From Halogeometricum sp. S3BR5-2 (lineage in GTDB: Archaea > Halobacteriota > Halobacteria > Halobacteriales > Haloferacaceae): DNA of 64,000 nucleotides. The notes below the pieces were generated by a model, which worked only from the letters and a program-made list of their open reading frames with translations, was not told the DNA's origin and ran no database searches. Every line of letters starts with the position of its first letter. Position 1 is the first letter of the stretch. The stretch is from positions 124,001 to 188,000 of the forward strand of contig NZ_JAMQOQ010000001.1 of NCBI RefSeq assembly GCF_031624635.1, given 5' to 3'. Positions 43,192 to 50,931 of the stretch are shown here, in pieces. A program made the translations under genes and the position numbers.

Positions 43192-43390
43192 GCGCAGTCG
43201 GAGCGAGTCGGGCGACGTCGAGTCACGAACCCGGGTCGGAGTCGACCCGACGCCCCCTTCGACGGCGACGGACCGCGAGTGACTGACTGCGGTTCGATAA
43301 AAAACCCGGTCACGCGACGCGTACCGAGCGGGCGAAACCGGGGGACGGCGGCGACACGGCCGGAGAGCCGTCGCGGTCCCGTCTAGTAAC

Positions 43391-43406
43391 CTTTAACCGA
43401 TTTAGA
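43391..43406 (+). promoter_or_regulatory. dnaK: Promoter region of dnaK
   Basis: CTTTAA (43391-43396) and TTTAGA (43401-43406) are tandem TATA-like boxes 19-34 nt before the ATG at 43425. Heat-shock control is expected for this gene but no known element could be assigned. Confidence 0.4.
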
Positions 43407-43424
43407 CCAGTAGTTGGCGTCAAG

Positions 43425-45350
43425 ATGGCGAGCAACAAGATTCTCGGTATCGACCTCGGTACCACGAACAGCGCATTCGCGGTGATGGAGGGGGGCGACC
43501 CCGAGATCATCGTGAACGCCGAGGGAGACCGCACCACCCCCTCCGTGGTCGCGTTCACCGAGGACGATGAGCGACTCGTCGGAAAGCCCGCGAAGAACCA
43601 GGCGATACAGAACCCCGACCACACCATCCGCTCCATCAAGCGCCACATGGGCGAGGACGGGTACACCGTCGACATCGACGGCGAGGAGTACACGCCGGAG
43701 CAGCTCTCGGCGATGATCCTCCAGAAGATCAAGCGCGACGCCGAGGACTACCTCGGCGACGAGGTCGAGAAGGCCGTCATCACCGTTCCGGCGTACTTCA
43801 ACGACCGCCAGCGACAGGCGACGAAGGACGCCGGGGAAATCGCCGGCTTCGAGGTCGAGCGCATCATCAACGAACCGACCGCCGCGTCGATGGCGTACGG
43901 CCTCGACGACGACTCCGACCAGACGGTCATGGTGTACGACCTCGGCGGCGGGACGTTCGACGTCTCCGTCTTAGACCTCGGCGGCGGCGTCTACGAAGTC
44001 GTCGCCACGAACGGGGACAACGACCTCGGGGGCGACGATTGGGACCAGGCCATCATCGACCACCTGGCCGACGAGTTCCAGAACAACCACAACATCGACC
44101 TCCGCGAGGACCGACAGGCGCTCCAGCGCCTGAAGGACGCCGCCGAGGAGGCGAAGATAGAGCTCTCCTCGCGCAAGGAGACCACCGTCAACCTCCCGTT
44201 CATCACGGCGACGGACTCCGGTCCGGTCCACCTCGAAGAGAAGCTGACGCGCGCGAAGTTCGAGTCGCTCACCTCCGACCTCGTCGACCGCACGGTCGGC
44301 CCGACGGAGCAGGCGCTCTCCGACGCCGGCTACTCGAAGGACGACATCGACGAGGTCATCCTCGTCGGCGGCTCCACGCGGATGCCGCAGGTCCACGACA
44401 AAGTCGAGGAGATACTCGGCTCCGAACCGAAGAAGAACGTCAACCCCGACGAGGCCGTCGCCCTCGGCGCCGCGATTCAGGGCGGCGTGCTCGGCGGCGA
44501 AGTCGACGACATCGTCCTGCTCGACGTGACGCCGCTCTCGCTCGGTATCGAGGTGAAGGGCGGTCTGTTCGAGCGACTCATCGAGAAGAACACCACGATT
44601 CCGACCGAGGAGTCGAAGATATTCACGACGGCCGCGGCGAACCAGACCTCGGTGCAGGTGCGCGTCTTCCAGGGCGAACGCGAGATCGCCGAGGAGAACG
44701 ACATGCTCGGCGAGTTCCAACTGAACGGCATCCCGCCTGCCCCCGCCGGCACGCCGCAGATCGAGGTGACGTTCAGCATCGACGAGAACGGCATCGTCAC
44801 CGTCGAAGCGGAGGACAAAGGCTCCGGGAACGCCGAGTCCGTCACCATCGAGGGCGGCGCCGGCCTCTCCGACGAGCAGATAGAGCAGATGCAGGACGAG
44901 GCCGAACAGCACGCCGAGGAGGACCAGGAGCGCCGCGAGCGCATCGAAGCCCGCAACGAGGCCGAGAGCGCCGTCCAGCGCGCCGAGACGCTCCTCGAAG
45001 AGAACGAAGAGCAGGTCGACGACGACCTGCGCGCCGACATCGAGGCGGCCGTCGAGGACGTCGAGGAGACCCTCGAAGACGAGGACGCGACGAAGGAGGA
45101 CCTCGAAACCGCGACCGAGGCGCTCTCGAAGGAGCTGCAGGAGATCGGCAAGCAGATGTACGAAGGACAGGCCCAGCAAGCCCAGGCCGGCGGCGGTGCC
45201 GGACCCGGTGGCGCGGGCGCCGGCGGTATGGGCGGGATGGGCGGAATGGGCGGCCAAGACGGCCAGTCCGGCGACGACGACGAGTACGTTGACGCCGACT
45301 TCGAGGACGTTCAGGACGAGGACGAAGACGAAGACGAGTCCTCCTCCTGA
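43425..45350 (+). CDS. dnaK: Molecular chaperone DnaK (Hsp70)
   Basis: A 641-residue Hsp70. The nucleotide-binding domain (1 to about 380) has [17 protein letters not shown] (5-21), [18 protein letters not shown] and GGSTRMPQV. The substrate domain has [16 protein letters not shown]. The lid is followed by a Gly/Met-rich stretch ([13 protein letters not shown]) and an acidic tail ending [11 protein letters not shown]. The stop (45348) is followed by a palindrome and by in-frame acidic codons, suggesting a tail that was once longer. Confidence 0.96.
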   Translation: MASNKILGIDLGTTNSAFAVMEGGDPEIIVNAEGDRTTPSVVAFTEDDERLVGKPAKNQAIQNPDHTIRSIKRHMGEDGYTVDIDGEEYTPEQLSAMILQKIKRDAEDYLGDEVEKAVITVPAYFNDRQRQATKDAGEIAGFEVERIINEPTAASMAYGLDDDSDQTVMVYDLGGGTFDVSVLDLGGGVYEVVATNGDNDLGGDDWDQAIIDHLADEFQNNHNIDLREDRQALQRLKDAAEEAKIELSSRKETTVNLPFITATDSGPVHLEEKLTRAKFESLTSDLVDRTVGPTEQALSDAGYSKDDIDEVILVGGSTRMPQVHDKVEEILGSEPKKNVNPDEAVALGAAIQGGVLGGEVDDIVLLDVTPLSLGIEVKGGLFERLIEKNTTIPTEESKIFTTAAANQTSVQVRVFQGEREIAEENDMLGEFQLNGIPPAPAGTPQIEVTFSIDENGIVTVEAEDKGSGNAESVTIEGGAGLSDEQIEQMQDEAEQHAEEDQERRERIEARNEAESAVQRAETLLEENEEQVDDDLRADIEAAVEDVEETLEDEDATKEDLETATEALSKELQEIGKQMYEGQAQQAQAGGGAGPGGAGAGGMGGMGGMGGQDGQSGDDDEYVDADFEDVQDEDEDEDESSS

Positions 45351-45355
45351 GCCAA

Positions 45356-45376
45356 CCAGAACGCTTCGCGTTCTGG
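45356..45376. repeat. Perfect palindrome (9-nt arms, TTC loop) after the dnaK stop
   Basis: Arms CCAGAACGC (45356-45364) and GCGTTCTGG (45368-45376) are exact reverse complements around TTC. It begins 6 nt after the dnaK stop. It could be an inserted mobile palindrome or a transcript hairpin. Confidence 0.7.
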
Positions 45377-45505
45377 TGACGTGGACGACGATTCGGACGA
45401 CTCCGACGACGACAACTGACGCTTCCGCCGGATTCGTCGCCTTCGAATTCTGTCGTCACCGACCCGTTCTTTTGAAGTAGTTCAACCGAGTAACCCAGAC
45501 AACGA

Positions 45506-46684
45506 ATGAGCGAGGACTTCTACGACGTGCTCGGCGTATCGCGAGACGCGTCCGAGGACGACATCAAGAAGGCCTATCGCGAGAAGGCCGCACAGTATCA
45601 CCCCGACGTCTCCGACGAACCCGACGCCGAGGAGAAGTTCAAGAAGGTGAAGAAAGCCAAAGAGGTGCTGACCGACGACCAGGCCCGCCGTCAGTACGAC
45701 CAGATGGGCCACGACCGCTTCGAGCAGGCCGAGAAGCGCGGCGGAACCGGCGGAGGCGCGGGCGCCGGCGGCATGGGCGGCATGGGTGGCATGGGCGGAA
45801 TGGGGGGCCAGGGCGGTCAGGGCAACCCCTTCGAGGACATCTTCAACCAGTTCTTCGGCGGCGGCGGCATGGGCGGACAGGGCGGCCAGAGCCGGAACCG
45901 TCCGCGGCAGGGACAGAACCTGCGCACGCGCGTCGACCTGACGCTCGAAGAGGCCTACGAGGGCGTCGAAAAACAGTTCACCGTCACGCGGCCCGAGCGC
46001 TGCCCGGAGTGCGACGGCGCGGGCCACCCGCCGGACGCCGACGTGAACACCTGTCCGGAGTGCAACGGGCAGGGCCAGACCACCACCGTCCGCGACACGC
46101 CCCTCGGGCGCGTCCAGCAGACGCAGACCTGCCGTCGCTGCGGCGGCGAGGGCGAGACGTACAGCGAGTCCTGTTCTCGCTGTAACGGCGACGGCGTCGT
46201 CCGCGAGGAGGCGACGCTGACGGTCACCATCCCGGCCGGCATCCGCGACGGCCAGTCGCTCCGCATGGAACGCGAGGGCGCGCCCGGCGAGAACGGCGGG
46301 CCGAACGGCGACCTGCTCATCGAGGTGTCCATCGCGGAGCACGACGACTTCGAACGCGACGGCGACGACCTGTATCACAACCTCGCCGTCTCCTTCCCGC
46401 AGGCCGTCTTCGGCGCGACGGTGGAGATTCCGACCGTCACGGGGACGACGGAGTTCGACGTCCCGAAGGGGACGCAGAGCGGCGAGTCGTTCCGCGTCCG
46501 CGGCGAGGGGATGCCGCACCTCCGCGGCCGGGGTAACGGCGACATCCACGTGCAGGTGCAGGTGGTGACCCCCGAGGACCTGAACAAAGAGCAGCGAGAG
46601 GCGCTGGAGGCGTTCGCCGAGGCCGGCGGCGAGGAGGTCGACGTGAAAGAGGGCTTCTTCGAGAAGATCAAGAACTCGCTGTAG
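45506..46684 (+). CDS. dnaJ: Co-chaperone DnaJ (Hsp40)
   Basis: A 392-residue type I Hsp40. The J domain has HPD at 32-34. A Gly/Met-rich linker ([12 protein letters not shown]) is followed by the zinc domain with four CxxCxGxG repeats: CPECDGAG, CPECNGQG, CRRCGGEG and CSRCNGDG. The C-terminal substrate-binding domains end EKIKNSL. It stimulates DnaK ATPase. It starts 155 nt after the dnaK stop, with a promoter-like GTTCTTTTGA just before. Confidence 0.95.
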   Translation: MSEDFYDVLGVSRDASEDDIKKAYREKAAQYHPDVSDEPDAEEKFKKVKKAKEVLTDDQARRQYDQMGHDRFEQAEKRGGTGGGAGAGGMGGMGGMGGMGGQGGQGNPFEDIFNQFFGGGGMGGQGGQSRNRPRQGQNLRTRVDLTLEEAYEGVEKQFTVTRPERCPECDGAGHPPDADVNTCPECNGQGQTTTVRDTPLGRVQQTQTCRRCGGEGETYSESCSRCNGDGVVREEATLTVTIPAGIRDGQSLRMEREGAPGENGGPNGDLLIEVSIAEHDDFERDGDDLYHNLAVSFPQAVFGATVEIPTVTGTTEFDVPKGTQSGESFRVRGEGMPHLRGRGNGDIHVQVQVVTPEDLNKEQREALEAFAEAGGEEVDVKEGFFEKIKNSL

Positions 46685-46823
46685 TCGGTTTCTCCTCGCT
46701 CCCCGTCGTTACGCGTCCGTCGTATTTCCGTCCGCTGACCGAGACTATCCGCTCTCGACGGAACTCAGGGCGTCCTTCCGGTGCCAGTAGTTGCATACGT
46801 CTGTCAGTCCTATCGAAACGCGG

Positions 46824-47144
46824 ATGTCGCACACCGAAGCCAACTACCGCGACGGAGACGAGAAGGCCGACGGAATGTTCTTCCTGCGCGAGGAACTCGA
46901 CGCCGAGAACCTCGGGTTCACCGTCGTCGAGGCCGACCCCGACTGGACCGGCATGGAACACGACCACGCCGACGAGGGCGAAGAGGAGGTGTACTACCTC
47001 GTCGAGGGCGGCGCGACCCTCCACGTCGACGGCGAGTCGGTCGACCTCGAACCCGGCGACGCCGTGCGCGTCTCGCCCGACGCGAGCAGGCAGTTGGAGA
47101 ACGGGTCCGAAGAGAGCCGACTGGTCGTCGCCGGCGCGCCGTAG
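46824..47144 (+). CDS. Single-domain cupin protein
   Basis: A 106-residue cupin. Motif 1 is H46-x-H48 in MEHDHADEGEEEVYYLVEGG, written here only as HDHADEGEEEVYYLVEG. Motif 2 is LEPGDAVRVSPD, ending with a hydrophobic strand but lacking the usual His. It is probably a metal-binding protein of unknown substrate. ATG 46824 was chosen over the in-frame ATG at 46791 because of a TATA-like GCATAC at 46794-46799. Confidence 0.8.
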   Translation: MSHTEANYRDGDEKADGMFFLREELDAENLGFTVVEADPDWTGMEHDHADEGEEEVYYLVEGGATLHVDGESVDLEPGDAVRVSPDASRQLENGSEESRLVVAGAP

Positions 47145-47214
47145 ACGGCCGCGCGGTTCTTCGAAGTCGACGATTCCGGAACGTTATTTTCCTCCGCCTC
47201 CTCCACTGGTAACG

Positions 47215-48309
47215 ATGACTCTCGGCGACGGCGACGAGATACCCGTAACGATCGTCAGCGGGACGCTCGGCGCGGGCAAGACGACGCTCGTGAACCACGT
47301 TCTGGAGAAGCAGACGGACCGCGACGTCGCGGTCCTCGTCAACGACATGGGCGAGGTCAACGTCGACGCCCGACTGGTCGCCGGGGCCGACGAGGACGTT
47401 ATCGAGTTGACGAACGGGTGCGTCTGCTGTCGGCTCAAGGACGACCTGGCGACCGAGGTGGTCCGCCTGGCGGAAGAGCGCTCGTTCGACTGTCTGGTCG
47501 TCGAGGCCTCGGGCATCAGCGAACCGCTCCCCATCGCGCGGACGTTCTTGGAGGACGAGGCGGTGTCCGAGCACTACCGCCTGGACACGATGGTGTCCGT
47601 GCTCGACGCCTACGGCTTCTGGAAGGAGTTCGACCCCGAGACGGAGAACCCGAGCGAGACCGAGGAGGGCGGCCGGGAACTCGCCGACGTGCTCGTGGAC
47701 CAAGTGGAGTTCTGCGACGTGCTCCTCCTGAACAAGTGCGACCTCGTCCCCGACGACGCTCTGGAGGACATCGAGGCCGTCGTCCGGGAACTCCAACCCC
47801 GGGCGGGCCTCCACCGGACGACCCGTTCGGACGTCGCTCCGGAGACGGTGCTCGACACCGGCCTGTTCGACTTCGACGCCGTCAGACGCTCCGCCGGGTG
47901 GAAGCGACACCTCGCCGAGTCGCACGACCACGGGGACCACGACCACGGCAACGCCCACGGCGTCTCCTCGTTCTGCTACGAGTCCGAGCGGCCGTTCCAC
48001 CCCGAACGCTTCGAGGCGTGGATGGACGAGTGGCCCTCGGGCGTCTACCGCGCGAAGGGGTTCTTCCTGCTCTCGACGCGGCCGGAGACGGTGATGGGGC
48101 TGAACCGCGCCGGGCCGTCGGTGACGGCCGGACCTATCGGGCAGTGGCGCGACGACGACGACCCGGCGACGAGGCTGGTGTTCATCGGCACCGACTTAGA
48201 AGAGGGGGCGATTCGAGAGGAGTTGGACGCGTGTCTCTGCACCGACGAGGAGATGGCGAACGCCGACGCGGGCGAGAGCGCCGTCAGCGACCCGTTCCCG
48301 CGGGCGTGA
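47215..48309 (+). CDS. CobW/COG0523 (G3E) metal-handling GTPase
   Basis: A 364-residue GTPase. Walker A is GTLGAGKT (16-23), the metal-site motif CVCC is at 69-72, and NKCD gives guanine specificity. A His/Asp-rich stretch (SHDHGDHDHGNAH, about residues 240-252) may bind Zn or another metal. The C-terminal CobW_C domain begins near PFHPERFEAW. The family inserts or delivers metals (Zn, Co, Fe). It overlaps by 26 nt with a convergent small gene. Confidence 0.88.
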   Translation: MTLGDGDEIPVTIVSGTLGAGKTTLVNHVLEKQTDRDVAVLVNDMGEVNVDARLVAGADEDVIELTNGCVCCRLKDDLATEVVRLAEERSFDCLVVEASGISEPLPIARTFLEDEAVSEHYRLDTMVSVLDAYGFWKEFDPETENPSETEEGGRELADVLVDQVEFCDVLLLNKCDLVPDDALEDIEAVVRELQPRAGLHRTTRSDVAPETVLDTGLFDFDAVRRSAGWKRHLAESHDHGDHDHGNAHGVSSFCYESERPFHPERFEAWMDEWPSGVYRAKGFFLLSTRPETVMGLNRAGPSVTAGPIGQWRDDDDPATRLVFIGTDLEEGAIREELDACLCTDEEMANADAGESAVSDPFPRA

Positions 48310-48457
48310 CCTGCTCTCTGAGTTCGTCCCACGACTCGTCGAACCCGTAGTTCGACTCCCGCTCTCTCGCGGCCGCCTGCGCCTCCTGATACACGTCGTC
48401 GTACTCGAGCAGTCCGCCCCAGCCGTCGTCGTACATCAGGGTGCAGTAGATGCACAT
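48284..48457 (-). CDS. Small CxxC-containing protein, 57 residues
   Basis: ATG at 48457 reads 57 codons (MCIYCTLMYDDGWGGLLEYD...). The start is set by a minus-strand TATA element (TATTTTATG, 48485-48493) about 28 nt upstream; earlier in-frame ATGs (such as 48487) overlap that box. The Cys pair C2-x-x-C5 at the very N-terminus could bind a metal. It overlaps the CobW gene end. No family is recognised. Confidence 0.58.
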   Translation of the reverse strand: MCIYCTLMYDDGWGGLLEYDDVYQEAQAAARERESNYGFDESWDELREQVTPAGTGR

Positions 48458-48487
48458 GCTATTGTTTCGGACGCGCGGGATGCACAT
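48449..48487. repeat. Direct repeat GATGCACAT x2
   Basis: GATGCACAT occurs at 48449-48457 (covering the small gene's start codon) and 48479-48487 (beside its TATA box), 30 nt apart. It may be a regulator site or a small duplication. Confidence 0.4.
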
Positions 48488-48548
48488 AAAATAGTTGCTC
48501 GCACCGACCTCGGTTCCCGCTATCGGGCGCGTGACGGCCCGTCCGAAG

Positions 48549-48555
48549 ATATATA
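48549..48555 (+). promoter_or_regulatory. TATA box of the small zinc-finger gene
   Basis: ATATATA lies 24-30 nt before the ATG at 48579. Confidence 0.5.
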
Positions 48556-48578
48556 CTCGTTCGTGACCGCTCGAACGC

Positions 48579-48734
48579 ATGAGCGAACCGACGAACTCGG
48601 GCCGCCGAACCGCCGTGACGGGCCGCTGTGAGCACTGCGAGTGGGAGGCCCTCGCCGCCTCCTACTCAGAGATGGTCGAGATGTACAACAGCCACCTGCG
48701 CGAGGAGCACCCGAAGGCGTGGCTGCGCGCCTGA
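48579..48734 (+). CDS. Small C2H2-like zinc-finger protein, 51 residues
   Basis: ATG at 48579, 51 codons to TGA. GRCEHCEWEALAASYSEM with C17 and C20, followed by H39 and H44 in NSHLREEHPKAW, gives a Cys-x2-Cys...His-x4-His pattern, a classic zinc-finger arrangement. It may bind nucleic acid or protein. It is divergent from the CxxC protein. Small zinc-finger proteins are common and little studied in haloarchaea. Confidence 0.68.
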   Translation: MSEPTNSGRRTAVTGRCEHCEWEALAASYSEMVEMYNSHLREEHPKAWLRA

Positions 48735-48780
48735 AGCGAGGCCGAAAAATAACGGTGTGAACGGGAGACTCCCGCCGGGA

Positions 48781-49944
48781 CTACGGTTCGAGGAGGACCT
48801 TCGTGACGCCCTCTTCGCGGTTGTCGAAGCGCTCGTACATCTCGGGCGCCTCGTCGAGTCCCACGCGGTGGGAGACGTAGAAGCTCGGGTCCGCCTTCCC
48901 CTCGATGATGAGGTCGCGGAGCTGACGGTTGTACGACTTCACGTCGCACTGGCCGGTGCCGAGTTTCTGCCCCTTCTCGAAGAGTTTCCCGAAGTCGATA
49001 CCGAGTCGACCCTGCCCGGCCATCGCGTCGGGCGCGCCGGGGTCCGAGGGGACGTAGAGGCCGACGATGCCGAGTTGGCCCGTCGGACGGACGGTGTGAA
49101 TCAGGTTGTTGAGCACGACCGCCGGGTTCTCGCGGGCGGGGTCGTACGCCGAGTCACCCTCCTTCTCGGAGTCGATTGCCTGATACCCGACCGCGTCGAC
49201 GCCCTTGTCGACGCCGCCGCCGTGCATCTCCTTGATCTGCTCGACGGGGTCTTTCTCCTCGAAGTTGACCGGAATCGCGTCGCAGTGCTCCTCCGCGAGG
49301 TCGAGTCGGCTCTCGACGCGGTCGACGATGTAAATCTCGGAGGCGCCCTGAATCTTCGCGCTGTAGGCGGCCATCGTGCCGACCGGACCGGCGCCGTAGA
49401 TGGCGATGGACTCGCCGGGTTGGAGGTCGGCGAGTCGGGTGCCGTGCCACCCCGTCGGGAAGATGTCCGCGAGGAGCGCGAACGAGTCCTCGTGTTCGGT
49501 CCCTTCCGGAAGCTTCAGCGCGTTGAAGTCGGCGTACGGGACTCTGAGCTTCTCCGCCTGTCCGCCCTTGTACGGTCCCATGGCGACGTAGCCGTAGGCC
49601 CCGCCGGCGAAGCCGGGGTTGACGTTCGTACAGAAGCCCGTCTTCCCGTTCTCGCAGTTCTCACAGAACCCGCAGGCGACGTTGAACGGCAGGACGACGC
49701 GGTCGCCCTCCTCGAGGGAACTGACGCCCTCGCCGACTTCCTCGATGACGCCCATGTTCTCGTGCCCGAAGACGATGCCGGGGTCGGCGTCGGTCCGACC
49801 CTCGTACATGTGGAGGTCCGACCCGCAGATGGCCGACGTCGTGATATCGACGATGATATCGTTCGGGTGCTGCAGTTCCGGTTCGTCCACGTCCTCGACC
49901 GCCACCTCGTGTGGCCCCTGGTAGACCACGGCTCTCATTGACAT
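48781..49944 (-). CDS. Zinc-dependent alcohol dehydrogenase, formaldehyde dehydrogenase-like
   Basis: A 387-residue MDR-family enzyme. Catalytic zinc residues are the Cys of AICGSDLHMYEG and the His/Glu of FGHENMG. Structural zinc cysteines are in ACGFCENCENGKTGFC. The NAD(P) fold has YGAGPVGTMAA. The insertion around HGGGVDKGVDAVGYQA matches glutathione-independent formaldehyde dehydrogenase-like proteins. ATG 49944 fits a minus-strand TATA-like CATAATAG (49979-49986); ATG 49938 is an alternative. Confidence 0.85.
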   Translation of the reverse strand: MSMRAVVYQGPHEVAVEDVDEPELQHPNDIIVDITTSAICGSDLHMYEGRTDADPGIVFGHENMGVIEEVGEGVSSLEEGDRVVLPFNVACGFCENCENGKTGFCTNVNPGFAGGAYGYVAMGPYKGGQAEKLRVPYADFNALKLPEGTEHEDSFALLADIFPTGWHGTRLADLQPGESIAIYGAGPVGTMAAYSAKIQGASEIYIVDRVESRLDLAEEHCDAIPVNFEEKDPVEQIKEMHGGGVDKGVDAVGYQAIDSEKEGDSAYDPARENPAVVLNNLIHTVRPTGQLGIVGLYVPSDPGAPDAMAGQGRLGIDFGKLFEKGQKLGTGQCDVKSYNRQLRDLIIEGKADPSFYVSHRVGLDEAPEMYERFDNREEGVTKVLLEP

Positions 49945-50175
49945 TGCGTTTGCACCGGAAGAACGGTTGGCCGCAGCGCTATTATGACATTTCACGAACT
50001 CCATGGACAATCAGATATTTTGTTGTCATCTATATAGCATCAATTAATATCTTCAAACAAGATTCGGCAACAAAACAGTAACACTCGGATGGCCGTCTCG
50101 CTCGTACGGTTCGTCGTCTCCGCGCGCCACGGTTCGGACGACGGGATTTTCCCCCGACTCCGCGTGTAGTCGAAC

Positions 50176-50931
50176 ATGACCTCCGACGCCCCGCCGCCGC
50201 GGCCGGCCGACCCGACCGTCCTCGGCGACCTCGTCGCGCGGGACCGACGGACCTCCGCGCCCGCCCTCCGCGCGGAGGACGCCGGCCGGTCGTACAGCTA
50301 TCACGATTTCGTGACGACCACGTACAAGGCGGGCAACGTCCTGCGCTACCTCGGCGTCCGCGGCGGCGAGACGGTCGCGGTGGCTTCCGACCCCCAACCC
50401 GAACCGGTGCTGGCGTTCTACGGCGCGGCGCAGTTGGGCGCCGCGACGGCGTTCGGTCCGGACCCCGCGGGTTCGGCGGACGCCGGCGACCCCCCGCGGG
50501 CCACTCTCGTCGGCGTCGACCGCGAACCCGAGTTCGACCTCCCGCCGGGGCGTAAACTCGCCATCTACGGCGGCCCGCCGGAGCGTCCGGCGACGACCCA
50601 CTGGGAACAGGAGGTGTGGAGCGAGAACCCCGCGGTCCACCCGGCGACCGTCGCCGCCGACGACCCGGCGCTTCGAGCGGACGGGCGGACGTACTCCCAC
50701 CGCGAACTCCTCGAGGCGGCCGCGTCGGCGGTCGAGAGCGGGGAGATGGAGGCCGGCGAGTCGGTGGTCGTCCGCGACTCGCTGACGCGGCCGGGAACCG
50801 TCGCCGCGGGTCTCGTCGCGCCGATTCTGGTCGGCGCGGTAATCGTCTTCCCCGGCCCCGACACCGTCGGCGACGTGGCCGTCGGCGGGGGACCGGAGGA
50901 GCGGTCGGTCGCGCCCGGCGACCTGTTCTGA
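50176..50931 (+). CDS. N-terminal-half AMP-binding (acyl-CoA synthetase-like) protein
   Basis: A 251-residue protein resembling only the first part of ANL enzymes: SYSYHDFVTTTYKAGNVL, LGVRGGETVAVASDPQPEPV, and a second, weaker repeat (RTYSHRELLEAAASAVESGE). The SGTTGxPKG motif, the adenylate-binding aspartate and the C-terminal Lys are all absent, so it cannot be a full synthetase. It ends one nucleotide before the stop of the convergent full-length synthetase gene. It may be a regulatory or decayed paralogue. Confidence 0.68.
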   Translation: MTSDAPPPRPADPTVLGDLVARDRRTSAPALRAEDAGRSYSYHDFVTTTYKAGNVLRYLGVRGGETVAVASDPQPEPVLAFYGAAQLGAATAFGPDPAGSADAGDPPRATLVGVDREPEFDLPPGRKLAIYGGPPERPATTHWEQEVWSENPAVHPATVAADDPALRADGRTYSHRELLEAAASAVESGEMEAGESVVVRDSLTRPGTVAAGLVAPILVGAVIVFPGPDTVGDVAVGGGPEERSVAPGDLF

